Part shown: positions 33,317 through 42,014 of the stretch, piece by piece | How positions within the stretch are numbered: the stretch's first letter is position 1 | How the letters are laid out: the number at the start of each line of letters is the position of its first letter | From: an uncultured Acidobacteriia bacterium | GTDB lineage: Bacteria; Acidobacteriota; Terriglobia; Bryobacterales; Bryobacteraceae | Direction of reading: 5' to 3' | DNA length: 64,000 nucleotides | Assembly (NCBI GenBank): GCA_903892565.1 | Contig: CAITIX010000318.1 | Location: 1 to 64,000, forward strand | The notes under the pieces: model-generated | Told to the model about the DNA's origin: nothing | Seen by the model: only the letters and a program-made list of their open reading frames with translations | Databases searched by the model: none | Program-made: the position numbers and the translations under genes

Positions 33317-33844
33317 TTATCCGCAAGCATTTACCAGGATGAAAGCGATCCGGCACGGAACATTTCCACGATTCGCCCACGCATGATTCGTGGCCTGTTG
33401 CACGATCACGTCGCCCGCCGTGAGGTGCACGTCTTCTTCATCCAGCAGCATATCGACTTCCCCCGATAGAATTACCGCGTAGTCGATACTATTCGTCCGA
33501 TGCATGCCGGGATGCCTTGGATTGTCCTTCTGCGCGCCCTCCGGCGCCAGCTTCATCTGCCGCATCGCCTGGCGACGAGCTTCCTCCGTCGCCGTGATCG
33601 TTTGTTCCGGCGCGAGTTCGATGACGCGAAAGATGGTTCCGTTCGGCGGCGGCGCAATGCCCACCTGCGGCAAGTCGCTGCTCGTCGCGCGAACTTGCGG
33701 AGGCGACGAATCTGTCACCCACAATAAAGTTGGTGCGATGCCCAGTTCCGGTCGCCCGTGCGCGGCAAGCGTTTCGTCACTGAGGACGATCGCCTTGCCG
33801 TTGGCATCCTTGCCGGTGACGACCCTGCGTGTCGAAGTGGGCAT
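33317..33844 (-). CDS. Cupin-domain protein
   Basis: The 175-residue protein has an N-terminal strand-rich region of about 100 residues. A single cupin barrel follows: PGMHRTNSIDYAVILSGEVD matches motif 1 (G-x5-H-x-H type, but with one His only), and AGDVIVQQATNHAWANRG matches motif 2. Small cupins of this type are often dioxygenases, isomerases or ligand sensors. No helix-turn-helix is present, so it is not a regulator of the XRE-cupin type. It lies 18 bp after the tartrate/malate dehydrogenase gene on the same strand, so both are probably co-transcribed and may act on the same hydroxy-acid pathway (inference). Confidence 0.78.
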   Translation of the reverse strand: MPTSTRRVVTGKDANGKAIVLSDETLAAHGRPELGIAPTLLWVTDSSPPQVRATSSDLPQVGIAPPPNGTIFRVIELAPEQTITATEEARRQAMRQMKLAPEGAQKDNPRHPGMHRTNSIDYAVILSGEVDMLLDEEDVHLTAGDVIVQQATNHAWANRGNVPCRIAFILVNACG

Positions 33845-33862
33845 CGCTTTATGGAACGCTGC

Positions 33863-34933
33863 CTAGACCGAGGCCAACGCTTCGACCACAGCCTTGCCGA
33901 TATCCGTGGTGCTGGCCTTGCCGCCCATGTCCGGCGTGCGCGGTCCGTGCTCGGTGACGATTTCAATCGCTTTCACGATCGCGTCGCCTGCGGCCGGATA
34001 TCCCAGATGATCAAGCATCATCGCGCCGCTCCAAATTTGTCCAATCGGATTCGCGATGCCCTTGCCGTAAATATCCGGAGCAGAGCCGTGCACGGGTTCG
34101 AACAGGGAAGGGAATTTGCGCTCAGGATTTATGTTGCCCGATGGCGCAATCGCCACTGTGCCCGTACACGCGGGACCAAGGTCCGAGAGAATGTCGCCAA
34201 ATAAATTGGACGCCACTACAACGTCGAACCAATGCGGATTGCGCACGAAATGCGCCGTCAAGATGTCGATGTGGAATTTGTCCTGTTTCACGTCGGGATA
34301 GTTTTTCGCCATCTCCGCCACGCGTTCGTCCCAGTAAGGCATCGAAATAAAAATGCCGTTCGATTTCGTCGCCGAGGTCAGATGCTTCTTCGGGCGGCGC
34401 TGGGCCAACTCGAACGCGAACTTCACCACGCGATCCACGCCCAAGCGGGAGAACACGGTTTCCTGCAGCACCACTTCGCGATCCGTGCCCGGGAAAATCT
34501 TTCCACCCACCGAAGAATATTCGCCTTCTGTGTTTTCGCGGACGACGTAAAAATCGATCTCGCCCGGTTTGCGATTCGCCAGTGGGCTGGGGATACCCGG
34601 CATCAAGCGCACGGGACGCAGGTTGACGTATTGATCGAACTCGCGGCGGAACAGGAGCAAGGAGCCCCACAAGGAAATATGATCGGGGACCTTCGCGGGC
34701 CAGCCGACGGCTCCGAAGAAGATTGCGTCGTGCCCGCCGATCAATTCCTTCCAGTTATCCGGCATCATTTTGCCGTGCTTCAAATAATAGTCGCAGCTGG
34801 AGAAATCGAAGTGATCGTAGTGTAGATCGATCCCGAACTTCGCGGCCGCCGCGTCCAGTACGCGCAGCCCTTCTGGAACTACTTCGTTGCCGATGCCGTC
34901 CCCTGGAATGACGGCGATTCTGTGTTTGGACAT
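33863..34933 (-). CDS. Tartrate/D-malate dehydrogenase (isocitrate/isopropylmalate dehydrogenase family)
   Basis: The 356-residue protein starts IAVIPGDGIGNEVVPEGLRV and carries the family signature NLFGDILSDLGPACTGTVAI, with VHGSAPDIYGKGIANP. The loop VGWPAKVPDHISLWG and the sequence VNLRPVRLMPGIPSPL are typical of the TtuC/DmlA branch rather than of isocitrate or 3-isopropylmalate dehydrogenase. The reaction would be NAD-dependent oxidation, with or without decarboxylation, of tartrate or D-malate. ATG 34933 is preferred to GTG 34969, because the family begins with MSKHRIAVIPGDG. It is transcribed divergently from the EF-G paralogue and is followed by the cupin gene. Confidence 0.88.
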   Translation of the reverse strand: MSKHRIAVIPGDGIGNEVVPEGLRVLDAAAAKFGIDLHYDHFDFSSCDYYLKHGKMMPDNWKELIGGHDAIFFGAVGWPAKVPDHISLWGSLLLFRREFDQYVNLRPVRLMPGIPSPLANRKPGEIDFYVVRENTEGEYSSVGGKIFPGTDREVVLQETVFSRLGVDRVVKFAFELAQRRPKKHLTSATKSNGIFISMPYWDERVAEMAKNYPDVKQDKFHIDILTAHFVRNPHWFDVVVASNLFGDILSDLGPACTGTVAIAPSGNINPERKFPSLFEPVHGSAPDIYGKGIANPIGQIWSGAMMLDHLGYPAAGDAIVKAIEIVTEHGPRTPDMGGKASTTDIGKAVVEALASV

Positions 34934-35082
34934 CTCTAGCAGATTAGCATTTCGATGGCGGATCGCCACCGCGGCCTGCTCGCGCCTAACCCGCGCCTAA
35001 CCCGGGAGACACCCACGAATCCCTGTGCTAGTATCCCGGCTTGAGGTGTCTTTCTAATTCGTGAAGAAGGAGTGTACGTCCC

Positions 35083-37179
35083 GTGAAACTATACGAAACA
35101 AAAGATATCCGGAATGTTGCTCTGGCCGGCCATGGCCATTCCGGAAAGACTTCTCTGGCGGCGGCGATGTTGTTTGCCGCAGGAGCCACCAGCCGATTCA
35201 CGCGAGTCGATGAAGGCAACACCATTACGGATTTCGACGACGAAGAGATCCAGCGCAAAATCACGATCTCCACAGGCGTTGCCTCTGCGGAGTGGGCCAA
35301 GAAAAAAATAAATATCCTCGATACACCCGGCTTCAATATTTTTATCAACGATACGAAAGCGTCCATGATTGCGGCCGATGCGGCTTTGATCGTCGTCGAT
35401 GGCGTCGGCGGAGTTGCCGTGCAAACGGAAAAGGTCTGGACGTTCGCCGAGGAGTTCAAGCTTCCACGAGCCATCCTCATCAATAAATTGGACCGCGAAC
35501 ATTCTGGATTTGCGCGCACGCTCGAGAGCGTTCAGGGGGCCTTCGGGCGCGCCGCTGTTCCCATCCATCTGCCCATCGGCGAGGAGAAGGATTTCAAGGG
35601 CATTGTGGACTTGGTGCGCATGAAGGCCTACACGTACACGCCGGATGGGGATGGCCGCGGCAAGGAAGGCGACATCCCGGACGATCTCGCGGAAGCCGCG
35701 AAAAAAGCGCACGAAGTGCTGGTAGAGCTGGTCGCCGAAGGGAACGACGCGCTGCTTGAGGAATTTTTCGCAACCGGAACACTGCCCGTCGAACATATTA
35801 ATGACGGCTTGCGCGAAGCGATTCACCAATTGCGGATCTTCCCCGTCCTGTGCGCGTCGGCGCTCCATAATATTGGCACCGATCTCTTGCTCGATTTTGT
35901 CGCCCAACATTTTCCGAATCCCGCCGAGCGGGGCCCCTGGAGCGGAACCCTGAACGGTGCGGACACCCAACGGTGCGTGAAAGACTCCGAGCCCGTTTCC
36001 GCGTTCGTATTTAAAACCATTGCCGATCCCTTTGCCGGGCGTGTTTCCTATTTCAAAGTAATTTCCGGCGTTTTACGGAATGACGCCAATCTGACGAATC
36101 CTCGCAATAATTCTGCCGAACGGCTTTCGCACCTTGGGACCATTGCCGGCAAAACGCTTCCCGCGGTGACGGAGCTTCACGCGGGCGATATCGGCGGTGT
36201 TGCCAAGTTAAAGGACGTACTGACGGGCGATACGCTCAGCGAGAAGAACTCGCCCATCGCCTACACCGCCGTACATTTGCCGGAGCCTTCCATCGCCTAC
36301 GCCATTGCCGCGAAAACGCGCAACGACGAAGATCGCATGGGAAATGCCGTCCACAAAATTCTGGAAGAAGATCAATCCTTGCGCTTTTACCGCGATCCCC
36401 AGACGAAAGAGTTCTTGCTGGCCGGCGCGGGTCAACAACATCTGGAAATCATCGTCAGCCGGCTGAAGAAGCGCTACCACGTGGACGTCGAACTGCACTC
36501 GCCGAAGATTCCCTATCGCGAGACCATCCGTGGAAAAGCCGAAGTGCAAGGCCGCCACAAAAAGCAAACGGGCGGCCACGGGCAATTTGGAGATTGCTGG
36601 ATTCGACTGGAACCTCTGCCGCGCGGCGGCAAGTTTGCTTTCGCCAACGAAGTCTTCGGCGGCGCGATTCCCAAGAATTTTATTCCCGCCATTGAAAAAG
36701 GAATCGTCGAAACAGCGGAAAGAGGTTTTCTCGCCGGATTCCCGGTCGTCGATTTCAAGGTCACCGTGTACGACGGCTCTTATCACGACGTCGATTCGTC
36801 TGAAATGTCCTTCAAGATGGCCGCACGCAAGGCCTTCAAGGCCGCCATGGAGACGGCCAAGCCCACGCTGCTGGAGCCCGTCATGCACGTCGAAGTTCAG
36901 GCTCCTGTGGAATTTGCGGGCGATCTCATGGGCGATATGAATGGCCGCCGCGGACGCATCTCCGGCATGGAAACCAAAGGAAGCACACAAGTTATCCGTG
37001 CACAAGCTCCCATGGCCGAGATGCTCAATTATCAGAACGACCTGATTTCCATGACTCAGGGTCGGGCCTCCTTTACCATGGAATTCGATCATTACGACTT
37101 CGTTCCCGCCTTGCAGGCGGAGAAGATCGTCGCTGCCGCCAAAGCCTCCAAGACAGGCGAAGAAGAGGAGGAGGAGTAA
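35083..37179 (+). CDS. Elongation factor G paralogue (EF-G-2 type)
   Basis: The 698-residue GTPase has all five EF-G domains and the G motifs GHGHSGKT (residues 16-23), DTPG (80-83), NKLD (134-137) and CASA. The P-loop reads GHGHSGKT rather than the AHIDAGKTT of canonical EF-G. This places it in the EF-G-2 group of uncertain function seen in Thermus and many environmental bacteria. Domain IV is complete (HKKQTGGHGQFGDCW, RGRISGMETKGSTQV). The tail is a run of glutamates after KASKTG. It starts at GTG with AAGGAG 10 nt upstream. No ribosomal-protein genes are near, unlike a canonical fusA, which supports a paralogue role. Confidence 0.9.
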   Translation: MKLYETKDIRNVALAGHGHSGKTSLAAAMLFAAGATSRFTRVDEGNTITDFDDEEIQRKITISTGVASAEWAKKKINILDTPGFNIFINDTKASMIAADAALIVVDGVGGVAVQTEKVWTFAEEFKLPRAILINKLDREHSGFARTLESVQGAFGRAAVPIHLPIGEEKDFKGIVDLVRMKAYTYTPDGDGRGKEGDIPDDLAEAAKKAHEVLVELVAEGNDALLEEFFATGTLPVEHINDGLREAIHQLRIFPVLCASALHNIGTDLLLDFVAQHFPNPAERGPWSGTLNGADTQRCVKDSEPVSAFVFKTIADPFAGRVSYFKVISGVLRNDANLTNPRNNSAERLSHLGTIAGKTLPAVTELHAGDIGGVAKLKDVLTGDTLSEKNSPIAYTAVHLPEPSIAYAIAAKTRNDEDRMGNAVHKILEEDQSLRFYRDPQTKEFLLAGAGQQHLEIIVSRLKKRYHVDVELHSPKIPYRETIRGKAEVQGRHKKQTGGHGQFGDCWIRLEPLPRGGKFAFANEVFGGAIPKNFIPAIEKGIVETAERGFLAGFPVVDFKVTVYDGSYHDVDSSEMSFKMAARKAFKAAMETAKPTLLEPVMHVEVQAPVEFAGDLMGDMNGRRGRISGMETKGSTQVIRAQAPMAEMLNYQNDLISMTQGRASFTMEFDHYDFVPALQAEKIVAAAKASKTGEEEEEE

Positions 37180-37368
37180 CCCGGGTAGTACTCGGAAGCC
37201 ATTCCGTTGGGGCGGGCCGGGCATCAAAATCGACTCCGTTTTGTCGCCTAAGTTCTTCGAATAGATTCTGTTGCGGAAAAAATCATAAACGGTTAGAACT
37301 GTTTCGCGGCTCGAATTTGCATTTGGTTTACCGCACCAGTAATGGTAAGTTAAGTACCTGGAGGCAAA

Positions 37369-38001
37369 ATGAGGGACAGAGCGCCACATGTCGTCTTCTT
37401 CGCAGCGCTACTCGCGGCACAGCTCTTCGTTGCGTAGGCTTGGGGGCAGCAGGCTCCTGGGCGCGGAATTTCGATCGTCGTAGTCGAAGGCGAAGGCGGG
37501 AGCAATAATGTTCGTTCCCGCGCGAATCGTCAGATGGTGGTTCGCTTAGAAGATGATAGCCATCGGCCCGTGGTTGGCGCCGCAGTGAACTTCTTCCTCC
37601 CGAATCAAGGCCCCGGCGGCACGTTCATGAACGGGACCTCCTCCTTAACCACCACCACGGATAGTCGCGGTCGCGCCTACGCCGGCGGTATCCAGTTTAA
37701 TCAGCAAGCGGGCCCCATGCAGGTTCGCGTGGCGGCGTCCTACGCGGGGCAGACCGCAAGTGCTGTGATCAATCAGTCCAATACGGTTGGCCCGGTAGTG
37801 ACCGGTGGACCCGCGAAATCCGGTGGTGGCGGCGGCATGAGCACGACCACGAAAATTATCATTATTGTCGCCATTGCCGCTGGCGCGGCTGCCGGGGGAA
37901 TTCTTGCGACCAGAGGGGGCAGCTCTTCCACTCCCGCTGCGGTCACTCCGACGGCCACGATTGTAGCGGGTCAGCCTACGGTTGGCGCGCCTGCGCCCTA
38001 G
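37369..38001 (+). pseudogene. Exported Ig-like protein with in-frame amber codon in its signal peptide
   Basis: GGAGG followed 4 nt later by ATG 37369 opens a frame that reads MRDRAPHVVFFAALLAAQ, a typical signal peptide. It meets TAG at 37435-37437 and then continues in the same frame as AWGQQAPGRGISIVVVEGEG. The rest is a Big-1/Ig-like exported domain (VVRLEDDSHRPVVGAAVNFF, TTTTDSRGRAYAGGIQF) with a C-terminal membrane anchor (KIIIIVAIAAGAAAGGILAT). The full frame would give about 210 residues. An internal ATG at 37534 has no ribosome-binding site and no signal peptide. The downstream sequence shows no other damage. A recent nonsense mutation, a sequencing error or stop read-through could explain this. 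It heads a surface-protein operon. Confidence 0.75.
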
Positions 38002-38030
38002 AGTTTTCAGGATACGGAGATCTATAGCTT

Positions 38031-38987
38031 ATGATGCGAGTCTTCTTAACTGCAACGCTAGCGGGTACGCTGGCCGTGGCCACTGCCCAGGCTCAGGTCG
38101 GTCCTCCGATGCTCGGTTATCTGCCCGACGGTGGAACGCTCCGCGCCATGAAAGGGATTCCGGCTTCGGGCTCTATCGGGCCGCTGCTGGGCTCCGGTCA
38201 AACTTTTGGCCAAGTCGCGGTTTCTCCCAGCGGATCGTTCGCTCTCGCGACCACCCCTGACGGGGCCGTCGTCGTCTTGACGGTAAATGCGGATGGCACG
38301 ACGCTGCAAACAGCAGCTATTCAGGGCGCGGTTCCAGGCAATCTGCAGCTTAGCCCCAACGGCTCGGCGGGTTTGGTCTCGAACGGTGGTCAGTTGCAGG
38401 TGATCGTCGGCCTTCCCGGATCTCCCGTCGCCCAATCGCCGGTGGACGCCTCCTATTTGGGGAGCGTTTCGGCCTTGGCCGTGAGTGATGGTGGCCAATG
38501 GATCGCCGGAGTGTTCGGCGGCGCCGTGAGTGCGCTTGGCTCCGATGGAACGGCGACGCCTCTTCCCGCGCCGCCCGGTGTGACGGCTCTTGCGTTTTAT
38601 CACGGAACTGCGGATCTGGCGGCCACGACCGGCACCGAGGTGGTCAAGATTTCCGGCCTCGGCGGCACGCCCACAAGCACGGTGCTCTTCGGCGACGCCA
38701 GCGCCCCTCCTTCTGCCGTATCGCCCATCGCGCTCGCGCTTACCGCGGACAATGCGCAGGTTGTGCTCATCGAGCCGGATGGCGGCATTGGACAAATCAA
38801 TTTAGCGAGCGGCGCGGTGACCACCGCGAATTGTGGCTGCACGCCGCAGGGTTTGAACGGTTTAGGCGGATCCGTCTTCCGGCTTAGCAATCTGGCCGAA
38901 GGCGCCGTGAAGTTATATGACGCGGGCTCCGGGAGCGTATTATTCGTGCCCCTTGCACCCGCCGGTACTGAAGGAGGCCAGCAGTGA
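38031..38987 (+). CDS. Secreted beta-propeller-like protein
   Basis: The 318-residue protein has a signal peptide (MMRVFLTATLAGTLAVATAQ). The body has repeated WD/NHL-like strand patterns spaced at about 40-45 residues, such as GQVAVSPSGSFALATTPDG, NLQLSPNGSAGLVSNGG, SALAVSDGGQWIAGVFGG and ALALTADNAQVVLIEPDGG. These suggest a six- or seven-bladed propeller. A Cys pair (CGC) lies near the C-terminus. The function is unknown. The gene lies 30 bp after the broken Ig-like gene. Its stop overlaps the GTG of the next gene, so the three are one operon and their products probably act together outside the cytoplasm. Confidence 0.7.
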   Translation: MMRVFLTATLAGTLAVATAQAQVGPPMLGYLPDGGTLRAMKGIPASGSIGPLLGSGQTFGQVAVSPSGSFALATTPDGAVVVLTVNADGTTLQTAAIQGAVPGNLQLSPNGSAGLVSNGGQLQVIVGLPGSPVAQSPVDASYLGSVSALAVSDGGQWIAGVFGGAVSALGSDGTATPLPAPPGVTALAFYHGTADLAATTGTEVVKISGLGGTPTSTVLFGDASAPPSAVSPIALALTADNAQVVLIEPDGGIGQINLASGAVTTANCGCTPQGLNGLGGSVFRLSNLAEGAVKLYDAGSGSVLFVPLAPAGTEGGQQ

Positions 38988-41470
38988 CCATCCGCCGCTT
39001 TAGCGTCTTCATCGCGTTCCTGCTTGTGACGGCCTTCGCCGCTTCGGGACAGATTCTCGAGTGGCAAGGCGCGCCGTCGCCCGCCCAGCCACTGCCGTCA
39101 GCGGGCTGTGCCCCCACCGGAAACCCCGCCACGAACGCGTGCAGTATCTCGACTACAAACACTTACGCCGTTCAGTTGGCGGTGCTGTCTCCGCCGGCGG
39201 GGACGCCAACGTATTCGGTGGCCTCTGGCACTTTACCGACGGGAATCAATCTATCCACGACCGGACTCCTTACGAGCACGGCGCCGATCCAGAGCGGGCA
39301 GTTCACGGTCGCCTTCAAAGCCACGTATGCATCGCAGACGGTCACTTCGACGACCTATCTCATTACTGTCCCTGGTGGCACGTTCTCCATCGCCCAGAAT
39401 AGTCTGCCGAACAATGCTGTGGCAGGAACTGCGGTGAATGCGGGTGGAACTTGGTACACCGCGACCGCCACCGGCGGGACTCCGTTTACATCCGGCGGTA
39501 GTACTTATTACACCTGGAGCATCAATGGCCCTGGGTCCAACCCGGATGGCCTCACGATCGGTGCGCAGACGGGTATCATTTCCGGTATTCCGACCGCGAG
39601 CGGTACGTTCAACGTCATCATTGTTGCGACCGATTCAACCAACACTTCTACTTCTTTCCAAACAACTCTGAATGTGTCCGCAGCAAGCGGCTTCTTTATC
39701 TCGACGACGTCACTGCCGAACGGTAGTACGGCCATCGCATATAGCCAACTCCTCACGCAGTCCGGCGGTCCATCGACCGGCGTATCCTGGTCGCTCACAT
39801 CCGGGACGCTGCCCCCAGGGTTGACGCTCGTAACCAATGCGAATTCCACGGCCACCATCAGCGGCACCCCAACATCCTCGGGAACCTATAACTTTAGTGT
39901 CCAGGCCAGCTACACCTCCGGGAGCACCTTCACGGCGAATCAAGCGCTCTCGATTGTCGTCACGCTCTCTGCGAACCTCGCTTTGCCGAATCCGTCCCCG
40001 CTTTCCGGTATCCTCGGCCAAACGCTCAGCATGCAATTCTCCGCAACCGGCGGCACGCAGCCGTACAACTATCGTCTGCAGAGCGGCGTCTTGCCCGTGG
40101 GCCTGAGTTTGAATTCCACGTCGGGAACCATCAGCGGCACGCCCACGCAAATCGGGACCTCCACATTTGTGGTCCAGGTTACGGATGCGAATAATCTCAC
40201 CGCAACGGCAACGGGTACGATCACCATCCTCACGAAGCTCACGATGGTGAATCCGCCCACCGCGACGGGCAGCCTGAATCAAAACATTTCGCTGCAATTC
40301 ACAGCATCGGGCGGTACTCCTACGTATACGTACTCGCTGCAGACGGGCGTTCTGCCGCCCGGTACAGTGTTGAATCAGCAAACCGGCCAGATTACGGGAG
40401 TTGCCACACAGGTTGGCGTCTACACCTTCACGGTGCTGGCGAACGATTCCTCCGTGCCCACGCAGGCTGCCACGGCAACCGGCACCATTACGATTGCTAC
40501 GCCGATCACGATGGCGAATCCCGCCAACGGCTCCGGAATCGTCGGGCAATCCCTCTCCGTGCAATTCACGGCCACGGGCGGAACGGCGCCCTATACCTAT
40601 TTGTTCCAAGCGGGCACCTTGCCGACCGGAACAACGCTCGATCCGGCGACCGGTTTGGTCACGGGTACGCTCACCCAGGCGGGGCCGTTCGTCTTTGTTA
40701 TCCAAGCAAAGGATTCCAACGGATCTATCACGACCGCTCAGGGCACGGTCAATGTTGTTCTGGCCAATATCTCCTCCGTGACGATTACGCCGAGCGGCCC
40801 TCTTGCGCTGGCTAAACAAATTCCGGTCACGGTCTCGATTGGAGCACCCATTAACCAACAAGTTACCGGATCGCTGCAGGTCGCGTATCAGCGCGCATTC
40901 GATGGCCAAGGGAGCCGTGAGGTTGTGTTCACCAACGGCGTCCAGTTTATTAATTTCACGATTCCAGTCGGTCAGACGACGGTTCCACTTCCGGCCAACT
41001 TTGCCCTCATCACCGGCACGGCGACCGGAGCGGGCCAAATCGCCGTCAGCTTCCGGGATTCGCTGGGAAACAACATCACGGCGGCATCGGTGCAGCCGGT
41101 CGTCTTCTCCATTGCAGGCACGGCTCCCGTGATCTCTTCGTTTAAGATTTCGCAGCCGATCAACGGCATTTACACGGCCACCGTGAGCGGCTATTCCAGC
41201 ACGCTTTCGATGACCACGGGCGTGTTTACCTTCACGGCCACCACCGGGACGAATCTGGCATCATCCACCATCACGGTTCCACTGGCCGCGGCATTTGCCA
41301 ACTGGTACGGCACGTCGCAGTCGAACCAATACGGCGGACAATTTTCACTGACGGTGCCGTTCGCCTTCAGCGTTGCAAACGGCGTCAGTACCAATCCGAT
41401 TGCGGCGGCTACCGTGACTTTGACCAATTCGGTCGGGTCTACTACATCGGCGTCGGCGAATCCGCAGTAG
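38984..41470 (+). CDS. Secreted protein with tandem putative Ig (He_PIG) repeats
   Basis: The 828-residue protein starts at GTG 38984, within the stop of the preceding gene (GTGA overlap), with AAGGAGG 7 nt upstream. After a signal peptide come about six He_PIG-type repeats of about 85 residues. They have the recognisable pattern of LPxG, YxxxLxxxGGxxPY, W-x-L, LPxGLxLxxxTGxIxGTPT and GxxxFxVxxxD. Examples are GTQPYNYRLQSGVLPVGLSL, GTPTYTYSLQTGVLPPG and TLPTGTTLDPATGLVTGTLT. The last 200 residues form a different beta domain. Such proteins are cell-surface adhesion or scaffold proteins. The last 29 bp overlap the rsmD gene tail to tail. Confidence 0.85.
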   Translation: MTIRRFSVFIAFLLVTAFAASGQILEWQGAPSPAQPLPSAGCAPTGNPATNACSISTTNTYAVQLAVLSPPAGTPTYSVASGTLPTGINLSTTGLLTSTAPIQSGQFTVAFKATYASQTVTSTTYLITVPGGTFSIAQNSLPNNAVAGTAVNAGGTWYTATATGGTPFTSGGSTYYTWSINGPGSNPDGLTIGAQTGIISGIPTASGTFNVIIVATDSTNTSTSFQTTLNVSAASGFFISTTSLPNGSTAIAYSQLLTQSGGPSTGVSWSLTSGTLPPGLTLVTNANSTATISGTPTSSGTYNFSVQASYTSGSTFTANQALSIVVTLSANLALPNPSPLSGILGQTLSMQFSATGGTQPYNYRLQSGVLPVGLSLNSTSGTISGTPTQIGTSTFVVQVTDANNLTATATGTITILTKLTMVNPPTATGSLNQNISLQFTASGGTPTYTYSLQTGVLPPGTVLNQQTGQITGVATQVGVYTFTVLANDSSVPTQAATATGTITIATPITMANPANGSGIVGQSLSVQFTATGGTAPYTYLFQAGTLPTGTTLDPATGLVTGTLTQAGPFVFVIQAKDSNGSITTAQGTVNVVLANISSVTITPSGPLALAKQIPVTVSIGAPINQQVTGSLQVAYQRAFDGQGSREVVFTNGVQFINFTIPVGQTTVPLPANFALITGTATGAGQIAVSFRDSLGNNITAASVQPVVFSIAGTAPVISSFKISQPINGIYTATVSGYSSTLSMTTGVFTFTATTGTNLASSTITVPLAAAFANWYGTSQSNQYGGQFSLTVPFAFSVANGVSTNPIAAATVTLTNSVGSTTSASANPQ

Positions 41471-42011
41471 TCGATTCCGGCTCGTAAAAACTCAGGGTGT
41501 TATCGCCCTGCTGGATCACCCGGGTACGGCGCAAAACGCCGTACCCTTCTTTCATTTTGCAGCGCTTGGAATGCTGGGCGATTACCAACCCCGGCGCATC
41601 CTTCGCAAGCTTTTCCAGGATCAATTCGTATTCCTGCTCCATCTCGTACGGCGGATCCAAAAATACGATGCATGTCTCTGTTGGACGCACCATTCGGTCC
41701 ACCAGCCCCACTGCCTTGCCCTGCCGAACCTCTGCGCGTTTGGTCAGTCCCAGCGTGGTGATATTCGAGCGCAGCGTATCTAAAGCCGCTTTGCCGCGCT
41801 CCACGAAGATCGCTCTCGCCGCGCCGCGGCTTATCGCCTCAATTCCTACGGCTCCCGTCCCCGCGTAGAGATCGACGAACACAGCGCCATCGATGCGTGG
41901 CGCCAAAACATTGAAGAGCGTCTCGCGCAGCCGATCGGGCGTCGGGCGCGTCTCCGTCCCCGGAACACTTGCCAATCGTCGACTTCGCAGCTCACCGCCA
42001 ATCACTCGCAT
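41442..42011 (-). CDS. rsmD: 16S rRNA (guanine966-N2)-methyltransferase
   Basis: The 189-residue SAM-dependent methyltransferase begins MRVIGGELRSRRL, the usual RsmD start. It has PTPDRLRETLFNVLAP, the SAM motif DLYAGTGAVGIEAISRGA and the catalytic motif FLDPPYE. It methylates G966 of 16S rRNA in the small-subunit assembly intermediate. The length is a little above the E. coli enzyme, with a short polar C-terminal extension. It lies 3 bp after recG, so both are co-transcribed. Its last 29 bp overlap the convergent Ig-repeat gene. Confidence 0.93.
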   Translation of the reverse strand: MRVIGGELRSRRLASVPGTETRPTPDRLRETLFNVLAPRIDGAVFVDLYAGTGAVGIEAISRGAARAIFVERGKAALDTLRSNITTLGLTKRAEVRQGKAVGLVDRMVRPTETCIVFLDPPYEMEQEYELILEKLAKDAPGLVIAQHSKRCKMKEGYGVLRRTRVIQQGDNTLSFYEPESTTADSPTPM

Positions 42012-42014
42012 CTT

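Noticed and set aside
39710..41038. 442-aa minus-strand frame opposite the Ig-repeat gene
   Set aside because: Arg/Gly-rich with no recognisable motif, while the plus strand has clear He_PIG repeats.
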